Below the pieces are notes generated by a model. The model was not told the DNA's origin and made no database searches. It saw only the letters and a list, made by a program, of their open reading frames with translations. Made by a program: the position numbers and the translations under genes. A stretch of DNA of 64,000 bases from Alphaproteobacteria bacterium (GTDB lineage: Bacteria; Pseudomonadota; Alphaproteobacteria; Rhodobacterales; Rhodobacteraceae), in NCBI GenBank assembly GCA_024280735.1, contig JAJRPO010000026.1, positions 78,664-142,663 of the forward strand. Reading direction: 5' to 3'. Position 1 is the stretch's first letter; every line of letters begins with the position of its first letter. Positions 26,505-38,638 of this stretch are shown here, piece after piece.

Positions 26505-27929
26505 ATGCTCTGGTCACTCATCCGCATATTTCTGTTTATCGGCATCATCACGGCCGCCGCCTTTGGCACGACTTTCCTGATCGAGAACGGTGGCGAGGTT
26601 CGCCTGTCTTTCGCGGGCACCGAATACACATTCCAGCCCCTAGTCGCAATTATCATCATCGCTCTGTTTCTGGTCGCTGTCTGGGTATCCTTCAAAATCC
26701 TTGGCCTGCTGGTCGCGGTTTTCTACTTTTTCAACGGCGACGAAACGGCGATTTCCCGCTATTTCACCCGCAACCGCGAACGGCGCGGATTTGAGGCTTT
26801 GGCCGATGGTATGGTCGCCTTGGCCGCAGGTGAGGGCCGCGTTGCAGTTGCCAAAGCAGCCAAAGCCGAGAAATATCTGGAGCGGCCGGAACTGACCCAT
26901 CTGATTAATGCCCAAGCGGCGGAAATGAACGGTGATAACGCGCGCGCCCTGAAATATTATAAAAACCTGTTGGATAACGACCGCACCCGTTTCGTCGGGG
27001 TTCAGGGCATTATGAAGCAAAAACTGGCCGACGGTGACACGGATACCGCGCTGAAACTGGCCGAGAAGGCCTTTGCTTTGCGCCCCCAGCATAAGGCGAC
27101 AATGGATACATTGTTTGACCTGCAAACCGACAAAGAAGAATGGGCCGGCGCGCGCAAAACAATCGAGGCCAAGGTCCGCGCAAACGCCTTGCCCAAGGAT
27201 GTGGCGCGGCGCCGCGATGCGGTGCTAACACTGGCGGATGCCCGCCAGTTGCTCGATGCGGGCGAAGTGATCTCCGGCAAGGACGCCGCTTTGCAAGCCA
27301 ACCGCCTGTCCCCCGAATTGATCCCTGCCGCTGTGTTGGCCGCAGAAATGCAGATCAACGACAATTCCAAACGTGCCGCCGCCAAGATCATCAAGAAGGC
27401 ATGGGAGGCAACTCCGCATCCTGATCTGGCGGCCAGCTTTGCCGATATTGAACCAGAGGAAACCCCCGCCGCACGGTTGAAGCGTTTCAACGCAATAATC
27501 AAACTGCGCCCCGATCATTCCGAAACCAAAATGCTGCAAGCCGAATTGAACCTCACCGCCGAAGATTTCCCCGGCGCGCGGCGTGCAATGGGGCCTTTGG
27601 CAGACGATGAACCAACCGCCCGATCCCTCGCCATTATGGCCGCAATCGCGCGTGGTGAAGGCGCCGAGGAAACTGTTGTGCGTGGTTGGCTGTCAAAAGC
27701 ATTGAGCGCGTCGCGCGGCCCGCAATGGATTTGCTCTTCTTGCAATAAAATCCACACGGCATGGGCACCAAAATGTGACAATTGCGCAGGCTTTGACACC
27801 ATGGCGTGGAAGGCCCCGCCAGAGAGCGACGGCGTTGCCGCAACCACAGCGATGTTGCCAGTGATGGGTGGGTTACTTGCGGACGAGCCTAAGAATGACG
27901 CGCCAGTTGTGGATGAAGAGAACACTTAA
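26505..27929 (+). CDS. hemY: HemY-type TPR membrane protein
   Basis: A 474-residue protein with two N-terminal membrane helices (IRIFLFIGIITAAAFGTTFL and VAIIIIALFLVAVWVSF), the HemY_N signature FFNGDETAISRYFTRNRERRG, then TPR-like helical repeats. This HemY, distinct from protoporphyrinogen oxidase, is an accessory protein of haem synthesis with no known catalytic role. The C-terminus carries two zinc-knuckle cysteine pairs (CSSC and CDNC, 12 residues apart) preceding MAWKAPP. AAGGAA precedes the ATG 11 nt after the upstream stop, so hemD, the mitofilin-like gene and hemY form one operon. Confidence 0.88.
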   Translation: MLWSLIRIFLFIGIITAAAFGTTFLIENGGEVRLSFAGTEYTFQPLVAIIIIALFLVAVWVSFKILGLLVAVFYFFNGDETAISRYFTRNRERRGFEALADGMVALAAGEGRVAVAKAAKAEKYLERPELTHLINAQAAEMNGDNARALKYYKNLLDNDRTRFVGVQGIMKQKLADGDTDTALKLAEKAFALRPQHKATMDTLFDLQTDKEEWAGARKTIEAKVRANALPKDVARRRDAVLTLADARQLLDAGEVISGKDAALQANRLSPELIPAAVLAAEMQINDNSKRAAAKIIKKAWEATPHPDLAASFADIEPEETPAARLKRFNAIIKLRPDHSETKMLQAELNLTAEDFPGARRAMGPLADDEPTARSLAIMAAIARGEGAEETVVRGWLSKALSASRGPQWICSSCNKIHTAWAPKCDNCAGFDTMAWKAPPESDGVAATTAMLPVMGGLLADEPKNDAPVVDEENT

Positions 27930-27981
27930 ATTCTCGACACGGTGGCGTACCCATGGGTGCCAAATATCATAACCGCTGAAT

Positions 27982-29256
27982 CTAGGCGTTTTCCCGCAAC
28001 ACATTTCCTGCCAAATAAAGCGACCCGCAAATCAAGATTCGCGCCTCGGGATGGTCGATAACGATGCGTTGAATTGCCGCCAAAACACTGTCCGCTTCCT
28101 GCGCATCCATCCCCACATCTCGCGCTGCTGCAACTGTTTCGCCAGCCGACAATGTGGCCGCCTCACCGGGAATAGAAACCCCCTGCAAAGTGGTCGCGCA
28201 TTTGGCCAATGGTGCCAAATATCCGCGCACGTCCTTGGTGTTCAACATGCCCACAATCATGTGCAACGGGCGCTCCGGTAAACGGCCCAGCGCCTCTGCC
28301 AGCGCCTCGCCAGCGGCGGTATTATGGCCGCCATCCAACCAGATTTCCGCATTAGGCGCAGCCTCTAACAGTGGTCCCTCGCGCAATTTTTGCAAACGCG
28401 CAGGCCATTCCACATTTGTCAAAGCATCAGAACAAGCGGACTCATTTTTCCCCAACAACCGCAGCGTAGCAATCGCAATCCCCGCATTCTGAACCTGATG
28501 CGCACCAATCAAAACCGGCATCGGTAGGTCCAGCAATCCGTATTCATCCTGATAGATCAGCCGTCCGTTTTCTTCCCACACATGCCAATGCTGGCCATGA
28601 ATTTTCAACGTCGCTCCAACCTGCACCGCCTTGGCCTCAATCACCGCTAGCGCCGCATCGCACTGTGGCCCGACAACCCCAAAACACCCGCGCTTTAAGA
28701 CGCCAGCCTTTTCACCTGCGATTTCCTCGATGGTGTCACCAAGGTACTGCTGATGGTCAATAGAAACGGGCGTGATTATAGACACTTCCGGCTTGTCGAT
28801 CACGTTAGTCGCATCCAGCCGACCGCCCAACCCGACCTCCAGAATTGTATACTCTGCCGGTGTTCTGGAAAACGCGAGCAACGCCGCGCAAGTGGTTATT
28901 TCAAAATAGGTAATCTGCGTTGGGCCATTGGCCTGCTCGCATTCCTCAAGCGCCGCCGCCAAAGCATCTTCGGTAATCAACTCACCTGCCAAACGGATAC
29001 GCTCATGAAACCGCGCAAGATGCGGAGAGGTATACGCATGCACGCGGTCGCCAGCGCCCTCCAGCCCCGCGCGGATCATCGCCGAAACAGAGCCTTTGCC
29101 GTTGGTTCCCGCCACATGAATTACAGGCGGCAAGGCCCGTTCCGGATTGCCTAAGGCGTCCAGTAAGCGGGTCATACGATCCAGCGTCAGGTCGATAATT
29201 TTCGGGTGCAAAGACATCAACCTCATAAGGATGACATCGCTGGCAGGGTTGTTCAC
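27982..29256 (-). CDS. folC: dihydrofolate synthase / folylpolyglutamate synthase
   Basis: A 424-residue Mur-ligase-fold enzyme adding glutamate to dihydropteroate and then to folates. The P-loop is VAGTNGKGSVSAMIR; EVGLGGRLDATN, SIDHQQYLGDT and LDGGHNTAAGEAL are the family motifs. The start is a GTG at 29256 that overlaps the accD stop as GTGA; an internal ATG ten codons later is the alternative. The accD-folC order is common in Proteobacteria. It is convergent with hemY (52-nt gap without a clear terminator). Confidence 0.95.
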   Translation of the reverse strand: MNNPASDVILMRLMSLHPKIIDLTLDRMTRLLDALGNPERALPPVIHVAGTNGKGSVSAMIRAGLEGAGDRVHAYTSPHLARFHERIRLAGELITEDALAAALEECEQANGPTQITYFEITTCAALLAFSRTPAEYTILEVGLGGRLDATNVIDKPEVSIITPVSIDHQQYLGDTIEEIAGEKAGVLKRGCFGVVGPQCDAALAVIEAKAVQVGATLKIHGQHWHVWEENGRLIYQDEYGLLDLPMPVLIGAHQVQNAGIAIATLRLLGKNESACSDALTNVEWPARLQKLREGPLLEAAPNAEIWLDGGHNTAAGEALAEALGRLPERPLHMIVGMLNTKDVRGYLAPLAKCATTLQGVSIPGEAATLSAGETVAAARDVGMDAQEADSVLAAIQRIVIDHPEARILICGSLYLAGNVLRENA

Positions 29257-30176
29257 TTGGCGCTATCCTCAAAGGTTGCATCTTGCTGCGCAGGCACAGG
29301 GGCAGGCAGATCTCCCTTAATCGCAGGCGTTTGTCTCATCAACATGCGGGTAATAGTAATCAGCTCCTCGCGCATATCTTTGCGGTTCGTCACCCGATCC
29401 AGCATACCGTGATCCAGCAGGTATTCAGCCCGTTGAAATCCCTCTGGCAGTTTCTCGCCAAGGGTCTGCTCGATCACCCGTGGCCCTGCAAAACAAATCA
29501 ACGCATTAGGTTCGGCAATATGCACATCCCCCAGCATCGCATAGCTGGCAGTAACGCCCCCCGTGGTGGGGTGGGTCAGCACAACGATGAAAGGCAAGTT
29601 TGCCTCTTTCAGCATCTGCAAGGCAACTGTCGTGCGCGGCATTTGCATCAAGGACAAAATACCCTCCTGCATCCGAGCGCCGCCTGCTGCCGAAAACAAA
29701 ATCATCGGGCATTTTTTCTTTACCGCGCGCTGGCAGGCCGCGATAATCGCATTGCCCACAAACATACCCATCGACCCGCCCATAAAGGAAAAATCTTGCC
29801 CAGCGGCAACAATAGGCGTGCGTCCCATATTGCCCTCAGCCACCAACATGGCCTCGTGCTCCTGCGTGTTTTTAATCGCCGCCTTCATCCGTTCGGGGTA
29901 TTTTTTCTGATCTTTGAAACCCAAGGGATCGGCCAGCGGTTCCGGCACTTCTACCTCGGTGAACAGCCCGCCATCAAAAAGGTTAGCAAAGCGTTCCCGT
30001 GGCGAAATCCGTAGGTGGTGGTTACAGTTCTGGCAAACGTTCAAGCCATCCGTCAACTCGCGGTGAAACAGCATGGTGCTGCATTCTGGACATTTCGTCC
30101 ACAGATTGTCCGGCACCTCGCGGCGTGAAAACAATGAGTTTATCTTTGGCCGAACGTAGTTGGAAATCCAGTTCAT
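29253..30176 (-). CDS. accD: acetyl-CoA carboxylase carboxyltransferase subunit beta
   Basis: The 307-residue beta subunit of the carboxyltransferase that moves CO2 from biotin to acetyl-CoA, the committed step of fatty acid synthesis. The N-terminal zinc ribbon has CPEC and CQNC; the crotonase-fold body includes FMGGSMGMFVGNAI, SAAGGARMQEG and THPTTGGVTASYAMLGD. The C-terminal tail is short and acidic. It is followed by folC through a GTGA overlap. Confidence 0.96.
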   Translation of the reverse strand: MNWISNYVRPKINSLFSRREVPDNLWTKCPECSTMLFHRELTDGLNVCQNCNHHLRISPRERFANLFDGGLFTEVEVPEPLADPLGFKDQKKYPERMKAAIKNTQEHEAMLVAEGNMGRTPIVAAGQDFSFMGGSMGMFVGNAIIAACQRAVKKKCPMILFSAAGGARMQEGILSLMQMPRTTVALQMLKEANLPFIVVLTHPTTGGVTASYAMLGDVHIAEPNALICFAGPRVIEQTLGEKLPEGFQRAEYLLDHGMLDRVTNRKDMREELITITRMLMRQTPAIKGDLPAPVPAQQDATFEDSAK

Positions 30177-30238
30177 TTGCGCCCCGTGCTGATGATGTCG
30201 CTGCCGTGTTACATAAGGTTAGCCTTCATTGAATGCAA

Positions 30239-31144
30239 TCACCCGTCGCGTTTCAAGCGAATAACGACCAGATAAATGATATAGGCGGACAAAATACTGC
30301 CGATATCCCAAAAAAGCAGGGTTCGTACAGCATCCTGATTGCTGGCATCAAAGGGCGTCAGGTACAGGCTCATACCCGTCATGTCGCCTTGCATGCTGGT
30401 AATAAACAAGGCGAAAAAATTGTTGGTGAAATGCAAGCCAATGGCGGCGCCGATGTTGCCCGTTCTGGCCGTCACATCCGCTGCAAAAATACCAAATAAC
30501 GTGGTGCCAATGACGATCAGAATTGCATTGTCGCCGAATGTTTCAGTATCCCAATGCAAAGCACCGAATACCAGTGACGGCACCAGAATCCAGATCAGCG
30601 GGCTGCTATATCGCGCGCCCAATTCCTGTTGTAAATACCCCCGGAAAATCAACTCCTCCGCCGAGATTTGCACGAACAACAGCGGCAGGGCCAGCGGCAT
30701 CCATTTCATCCAATCCCAAAACGGCAAATTAGGCACCATTTCATAGAAACGAAGTGAAAAGAACGTGCCAATACCGGCAATTGCCGCCAGTACCGCACCT
30801 GCTATCAGCATATTGCGAAATATTGCCCCATGACCAATGAGCGATACTGGCGACCTGTCTCGCAGAACCGTGGCCGTCAGGGTAACCGCCCCCGCCATTC
30901 CCAAAAAGGTAGAAAGCGTCAACATAACCAGAATAGGCGTATCCGCCTTTGCTAGCATCATCATCGTATCTGCAAAACCGATGGATTCCCCCAAAAACAG
31001 GCTCACAACAAGAATTATCAAAAACGTAAATTCAAAATAGAAAAGCACGATCAAACACAGACCAAGCACCAAATACCAACCACTACGTTGTGTTTTAGCG
31101 GGCGCGACAAAGGCCTCGAATCGATCATTCATCTGCGGAAACAT
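30239..31144 (-). CDS. CPBP family intramembrane glutamic protease
   Basis: A 301-residue polytopic membrane protein with the CPBP (Abi/CAAX-protease-like) motifs: EELIFRGYLQ, a conserved His in FGALHWDTE, and a third-motif HFTNNFFAL. These motifs form the intramembrane active site in Rce1-type proteases. Roles of bacterial members range from bacteriocin self-immunity to unknown; no bacteriocin genes are nearby. It lies 62 nt upstream of accD on the same strand. A second ATG at 31132 is possible; neither has a strong ribosome site. Confidence 0.85.
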   Translation of the reverse strand: MFPQMNDRFEAFVAPAKTQRSGWYLVLGLCLIVLFYFEFTFLIILVVSLFLGESIGFADTMMMLAKADTPILVMLTLSTFLGMAGAVTLTATVLRDRSPVSLIGHGAIFRNMLIAGAVLAAIAGIGTFFSLRFYEMVPNLPFWDWMKWMPLALPLLFVQISAEELIFRGYLQQELGARYSSPLIWILVPSLVFGALHWDTETFGDNAILIVIGTTLFGIFAADVTARTGNIGAAIGLHFTNNFFALFITSMQGDMTGMSLYLTPFDASNQDAVRTLLFWDIGSILSAYIIYLVVIRLKRDG

Positions 31145-31289
31145 GCGTGGGAAACCCTGCTTATCACTATCTGTTGCACCTCAACCACGCCTGCATCATC
31201 GCCAAAGGAGTGATTGCCATTGATCTATTGCGCCCGTATTGCGTTGGCAATACCGCAACAAGAACAACGCAAGAGACGTAGGCTGAAAT

Positions 31290-31919
31290 ATGGGAAAAAG
31301 GATAGAACTGCGGCTGCTCGGCATTGGTTTACTGGTCATACTTAGCGGGTGCGTTGTCACTGACGCCATACCTTTCCTCGGGAAGCCAGACGATACAACG
31401 ACGGTCTATCCGAAAAGCGCAAAAATAGTGATTGGTGGCCCAACGGGGTTTTGTGTGAATTCCCGCCAAAGCCGCACTAACAAAGACGGGGCATTTATCA
31501 CCCTTGGGCCTTGCACTTCCGAAGAGTTTAAGGCGTCCCGAAACAAGGGCCTGTTTATCGCAAATGTATCGCCAATTGATGTTGCGGACGAATCCATCAA
31601 CATTGCGGCCTTGGCGAGCTTTTTTGGCAGTGCGGCGGGATTGCGATCCTTGAGTAATTCCGGCGATGCAAAATCGGTTGAGATACTTGATACGGTCACG
31701 AAACACGGCGTGTATTTCCTGCATACGCGTGACAGTTCTGAACCGTTGATACCTGAGACAACCACTGAAAACTGGCGGGGCTTCTTTGCCGTGTCCGATC
31801 GTTTGGTTTCAGTCACCATGGTGAATTTCATAGAAAACCCGATGCCGCAATCCGTGGTGCTGAATCGGCTAGAAGATTTTGCCGCACGGATTATTCAATT
31901 GAATAGGGCAACTTTTTGA
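31290..31919 (+). CDS. putative lipoprotein of unknown function
   Basis: A 209-residue protein with a lipoprotein signal: the lipobox LSGC places the lipidated Cys at residue 21, and Val at +2 favours the outer membrane. The mature part has a paired-cysteine look (FCVNSRQSR and LGPCTSEEF) and no recognised domain. It is divergent from the CPBP protease and 100 nt upstream of the DUF6478-like gene. I recognise no family. Confidence 0.7.
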   Translation: MGKRIELRLLGIGLLVILSGCVVTDAIPFLGKPDDTTTVYPKSAKIVIGGPTGFCVNSRQSRTNKDGAFITLGPCTSEEFKASRNKGLFIANVSPIDVADESINIAALASFFGSAAGLRSLSNSGDAKSVEILDTVTKHGVYFLHTRDSSEPLIPETTTENWRGFFAVSDRLVSVTMVNFIENPMPQSVVLNRLEDFAARIIQLNRATF

Positions 31920-32022
31920 CCCTTTGCTAACTGTTTCCAGCAAAGATCTTTCCGGCTTAGGGTATTGTTTCCAATTCAGCACTAACCTAAATAATACCTA
32001 CACCATTAGGACACTTCCACGA

Positions 32023-32796
32023 ATGCTGGATCGCCTGCGCAATTTGATACGAGAACGGTCGCACAAGCGCCAGCTATTGCGTTGGCAGCAAGGGGCCAGT
32101 CAGGCGCGTAACATGTCCCTATCGGGCTTGCGCGATTTACGGCGCCAAGCAAACCAGATCAAACGTCGGATTGACACGGTTAACCACATTGCCACGTCGC
32201 GGCTAACCCTGCCTGTCATCGGTTCCAAGGCGATCCGCAAACCGGCACGCACTGAGTGGGCGCATCGGCCAGAGGCTTGGGCCGGTCCGGTAAATCCAAT
32301 GGGTGTTGCTGCCATTGCGTCTAAAACCCGCATTGGAGAGGAGCTGACAGTTTACCACGATTGCCGCAACAGCGAGTTGTCATTGCGTCAGGTCCGCAAC
32401 ACCCGCGAGGAAGATTTGGCACCGTTTGGCATTCGGATGGATGTGTTCAACTTTGATGGGTCATTCCTGTCGCTTGCCATCGAAATGCCACCCGATTCCG
32501 TCGAGGGTTTGAAGCGCAGCCATTTGCTGCGCCTGAACATGATTGTCGATAGCGAACGACCGCAAGAAATGTTCGCGCGTTTAAATCTGCGTCACGGCCC
32601 CAATACCGAACAGATCGTGCGCGAGTTAGACCTTAGCTCTCGTGAGCTATGGGTTGAGTTTGATCTCTACTACACCCAATTCAACGAAAATCGGGGTGAT
32701 GCCATGTGGATCGATTTGATTTTTGAAGGCCCGTCAATGAATCAGGTGGTGATCCGCGATATAACGTTGATCCGTAGGCCACGGGCAAATATTTAG
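32023..32796 (+). CDS. DUF6478-like conserved protein
   Basis: A 257-residue basic, soluble protein I associate with DUF6478 of Rhodobacterales. It has an Arg-rich helical N-terminus (LLRWQQGASQARNMSLSGLR), then LTLPVIGSKAIRKP, YHDCRNSELSLRQVRN, FGIRMDVFNFDGSFLSL, RLNLRHGPNTEQIVREL and LDLIFEGP-type endings (here WIDLIFEGPSMNQVVIRD). The ATG at 32023 is weakly supported by AGGA; the frame is open upstream. No function is known. It is followed by a small protein nine bases later and probably co-expressed with it. Confidence 0.75.
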   Translation: MLDRLRNLIRERSHKRQLLRWQQGASQARNMSLSGLRDLRRQANQIKRRIDTVNHIATSRLTLPVIGSKAIRKPARTEWAHRPEAWAGPVNPMGVAAIASKTRIGEELTVYHDCRNSELSLRQVRNTREEDLAPFGIRMDVFNFDGSFLSLAIEMPPDSVEGLKRSHLLRLNMIVDSERPQEMFARLNLRHGPNTEQIVRELDLSSRELWVEFDLYYTQFNENRGDAMWIDLIFEGPSMNQVVIRDITLIRRPRANI

Positions 32797-32805
32797 AGGT
32801 ATGTG

Positions 32806-33192
32806 ATGGCAGCGAAGTTTAAACTGACAAAAAAGCAGATCATCAGTGGGCATTACGAGGGGCTTTTGCGGGCCTCCTCTAAAGGGCAGCAAGATCCGGC
32901 GCTGGAGATGATCCACCTAGGCCATGTCGTGGGCAATGTTTCCGTCGAGGCAGTCAATTCCGACGGTGACGAATGGCTGGTACGGGCGGAAATCCCTTTG
33001 GAATTTTTGGTGGATGGCGTGCAAACCTTCCTGTTCGTCTTTGCCGGTCGCAGCAATATTTTGGGTCGCTTTTCGATGATTACCGGCGAACCGATGGAGG
33101 ACGACTTGCGTGGCGAGATTGATTTGCTGCGCGCAGAGCTGGACATGCTGAAACGCGCTTTTCGCCGTCATTGCATCGAAACCATGCGGTAA
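32806..33192 (+). CDS. conserved small protein downstream of the DUF6478-like gene
   Basis: A 128-residue soluble protein. The N-terminal half has helices and strands (KLTKKQIISGHYEGLLRAS; ALEMIHLGH), the centre a beta-rich segment (WLVRAEIPLEFLVDGVQTFL) and the C-terminus a charged helix (IDLLRAELDMLKRAFRRHC). AGAGG precedes a GTG (32803) and an ATG (32806); the ATG is used here. It lies nine bases after its partner, so the pair is probably one operon. I do not recognise it. Confidence 0.7.
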   Translation: MAAKFKLTKKQIISGHYEGLLRASSKGQQDPALEMIHLGHVVGNVSVEAVNSDGDEWLVRAEIPLEFLVDGVQTFLFVFAGRSNILGRFSMITGEPMEDDLRGEIDLLRAELDMLKRAFRRHCIETMR

Positions 33193-33248
33193 CGTTGCGT
33201 TCTTGATGACAAACATGCTGTGTTGCCCCTAAAGTCACTTAATTCTGA

Positions 33249-36262
<3,014 letters not shown>

Positions 36263-36325
36263 GTTTAGTCTATATGTTAAGGGACCCCTACCAGCGACAT
36301 TGGCAGTTTGAAAGCGAGAACGCAA

Positions 36326-37069
36326 ATGGTATCCGCAACAACAGTTGACCCACATGAAGTCGCAAAATTTGAAGCAATGGCGGCGGAATGGTGGGATCCA
36401 AACGGTAAGTTCAAACCCTTGCACATGCTGAACCCCTGTCGGCTAGATTACATTGTTGATCAGATCACCGCTGAATTTGGCCGCGACCCCAAGCAAGTTA
36501 ACAGCCTAAAAGGCCTGCGCATCCTCGACATCGGTTGCGGCGGCGGTTTGCTGTCAGAGCCCATGGCCCGCCTTGGCGCCGAGGTTGTTGGGGCTGACGC
36601 GGCAGAGGGCAATCTGCCCGTGGCGCGTGTTCATGCGGAACAATCCGGCCTCGACATAGATTATCGCCATGTGACAGCAGAGGCCATGGCTGCGGATGGC
36701 GAGCAGTTCGACGTTGTGTTGAATATGGAAGTGATCGAACATGTCGCCGACCCGCAAGGTTTTTTGACGGCCTGTCAACAATTGCTAAAACCGGGGGGAT
36801 TGATGATTTGCTCCACCCTGAATCGCAATCCCAAAAGCTATCTGGTGGCCATCATTGGCGCGGAACATGTGATGCGTTGGCTGCCCAAAGGCACCCATGA
36901 ATGGCAGAAGTTTGTGACGCCGGATGAGTTGTTTAAGCTGATCGAGGGGGCAGGGTTAACGCCTGTGGACCGCAAAGGTTTTGTGTTCAACCCGATCCTG
37001 TGGACGTGGACAATATCCGACAAAGATCTGAGCGTGAACTATGTAACGTCCAGCACCAAACCCGTTTAG
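36326..37069 (+). CDS. ubiG: ubiquinone biosynthesis O-methyltransferase UbiG
   Basis: A 247-residue class I methyltransferase catalysing both O-methylations in ubiquinone synthesis. The SAM motif is [36 protein letters not shown] near the start and the C-terminal [11 protein letters not shown] are UbiG-specific. The start is ATG 36326; upstream in-frame TTG is less likely. Its TAG shares TTAG with the stop of the convergent MarR gene. Confidence 0.95.
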   Translation: MVSATTVDPHEVAKFEAMAAEWWDPNGKFKPLHMLNPCRLDYIVDQITAEFGRDPKQVNSLKGLRILDIGCGGGLLSEPMARLGAEVVGADAAEGNLPVARVHAEQSGLDIDYRHVTAEAMAADGEQFDVVLNMEVIEHVADPQGFLTACQQLLKPGGLMICSTLNRNPKSYLVAIIGAEHVMRWLPKGTHEWQKFVTPDELFKLIEGAGLTPVDRKGFVFNPILWTWTISDKDLSVNYVTSSTKPV

Positions 37070-37506
37070 GACCCAAGAATTCGCCGCAATTCACGTAACA
37101 CCGGCAGGGCTTGCTTAATCTCTTTCGCTCCAATTTGTTCGACCACCGCATCAAACAATGGCCGCACAGCACGCATCGCTTGTTCGCGCGCTTCCTCGCC
37201 TGCTTTGTTGATTGACACAAGCTTCTTGCGGGCGTCGTCCCAATCGGGTCGAATGTGTATATACCCAGCGATTTCAAGCTTTTGCAATGTGTTCGTCATC
37301 GCGCCTTTGGTCACATGAAAGGCTCTTGCCAGTTGCACAGGGGATTTCTCTCCGGTACTTGATAGATGGTTCAATACCGAAAAATGCGAGGTCTCCATGC
37401 CTTTGGGCAGTGTCCGCGACAGACCACCTTTGATCGTCTGCTCCGCCGCCACAACTTCGCTGAACAGGGCAATCGCTAGATTGGGATCGGTAGGATCAAT
37501 TGTCAT
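37066..37506 (-). CDS. MarR family transcriptional regulator
   Basis: A 146-residue winged-helix regulator. The DNA-binding core is [40 protein letters not shown], and the wing [14 protein letters not shown]. No conserved redox cysteine is present, so a thiol-sensing OhrR role is unlikely. The chosen ATG overlaps the end of the nitrilase-like gene by 11 nt; an in-frame ATG at 37533 is possible. Being the downstream member of grxC-nit-marR, it may report on, or control, that operon. Confidence 0.86.
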   Translation of the reverse strand: MTIDPTDPNLAIALFSEVVAAEQTIKGGLSRTLPKGMETSHFSVLNHLSSTGEKSPVQLARAFHVTKGAMTNTLQKLEIAGYIHIRPDWDDARKKLVSINKAGEEAREQAMRAVRPLFDAVVEQIGAKEIKQALPVLRELRRILGS

Positions 37507-38344
37507 TCTTTGGCCCTTGATAAGCGCGGTCATGCGTCAACGCGGGGATGCGGGCGCGGGTTTGCTTTACCATGTTCAGGTCCAAATCGACACGAAAAAC
37601 GCCCGTTTCAGTTCCAGCATCCAGCAGAACCTGCCCCCATGGATCGACCACCAGTGAATGCCCATAGGTCTGGCGCGATTTGCCGCCAACAGCATTGTGA
37701 GTTCCGACTTGCGCCGGTGCCAAAACATACGCCCCCGTTTCAATCGCCCGCGACCGCAGCAACACCTCCCAGTGAGCAGTCCCTGTCACAGGTGAGAACG
37801 CCGACGGAACTGTAATAATTCCTGCGCCGCCTTGGGCCAATTTCCGATACAAATGTGGAAAACGCACATCGTAGCAAATCGTCATGCCCAGCGCGCCAAA
37901 ATCGGTTTTTGCAAGCACCACCCGTTCACCCGGACGATAACCCGCAGACTCGCGGTAGGTTTCCGTTTCAGAAACCCGCACATCAAACATGTGGATTTTG
38001 TCGTAATAGGCGGCGACATTTCCCTTAGGTGAAATCAGAAAGCTGCGATTGATAAACCGCCCCCCGGGGTCATCCGATTTCAACGCCAACGACCCAATCA
38101 GCAGCCAAATACCACGTTCAGCCGCCAAGGCACGCATTGCTTTCAACGTCTGATCATCGGACTTGGTCTGCAACACATCGTACTGGCGCGCACGGCTGGA
38201 CGAGACAATATTTGTCACTTCCGGCGTAAGAACAAATCTTGCCCCGCGATCCGCTGCCTCTGACACCAACGCCAAACTGTGGCGCAGATTCACTGCCGGA
38301 TCATCACCGGAATTCAACTGTATCAAAGCAACCGAAAGGGTCAT
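37496..38344 (-). CDS. carbon-nitrogen hydrolase (Nit1-type amidase)
   Basis: A 282-residue nitrilase-superfamily amidase. The Glu-Lys-Cys triad is visible: Glu42 in LTPEVTN, the Lys in YYDKIHMFDV and the Cys in MTICYDVRFPHLY. This form matches Nit1/YbeM, which hydrolyses deaminated glutathione, a damage product of transaminases. Its position immediately after glutaredoxin (four-base ATGA overlap) fits a glutathione-related role. The substrate is inferred, not seen. Confidence 0.9.
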   Translation of the reverse strand: MTLSVALIQLNSGDDPAVNLRHSLALVSEAADRGARFVLTPEVTNIVSSSRARQYDVLQTKSDDQTLKAMRALAAERGIWLLIGSLALKSDDPGGRFINRSFLISPKGNVAAYYDKIHMFDVRVSETETYRESAGYRPGERVVLAKTDFGALGMTICYDVRFPHLYRKLAQGGAGIITVPSAFSPVTGTAHWEVLLRSRAIETGAYVLAPAQVGTHNAVGGKSRQTYGHSLVVDPWGQVLLDAGTETGVFRVDLDLNMVKQTRARIPALTHDRAYQGPKNDN

Positions 38345-38598
38345 CCTGCCAGCATGGCATCCAGCTTGCCCGCCTGTTCCAACGCAAACAAATCATCACA
38401 ACCGCCGACATGAGCATCCCCTATGAAAATCTGCGGCACCGTGTGGCCGCCGTTAGACCGCTGCATCATTTCTTGACGTTTGGCGGGTTTCAGCATGACG
38501 TTGATTTCCGTGAACTCGACGTTTTTACTTTTCAACAGCCGCTTGGCCGCATGGCAAAAACCACAGATTGGCGTGGCATAAATTTCAACATTTTTCAT
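38341..38598 (-). CDS. grxC: glutaredoxin 3
   Basis: An 85-residue dithiol glutaredoxin, reducing disulfides with glutathione. The active site reads TPICGFCHAAKRLL (Cys12 and Cys15), i.e. CGFC where E. coli Grx3 has CPYC; Gly replacing Pro is common in Rhodobacterales. The cis-Pro TVPQIFIG and GGCDDLF glutathione-binding parts are present. It is the first gene of grxC-nit-marR. Confidence 0.95.
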   Translation of the reverse strand: MKNVEIYATPICGFCHAAKRLLKSKNVEFTEINVMLKPAKRQEMMQRSNGGHTVPQIFIGDAHVGGCDDLFALEQAGKLDAMLAG

Positions 38599-38638
38599 AG
38601 GGACGCTCCGTTCCTGAATTTGACGGTGTTATACCCTG

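Noticed and set aside
27940..27965. Palindromic GGCGTACCCATGGGTGCC between hemY and folC
   Set aside because: No T run on either strand; the symmetry is partly due to an NcoI-like CCATGG core and is too short to call a terminator.
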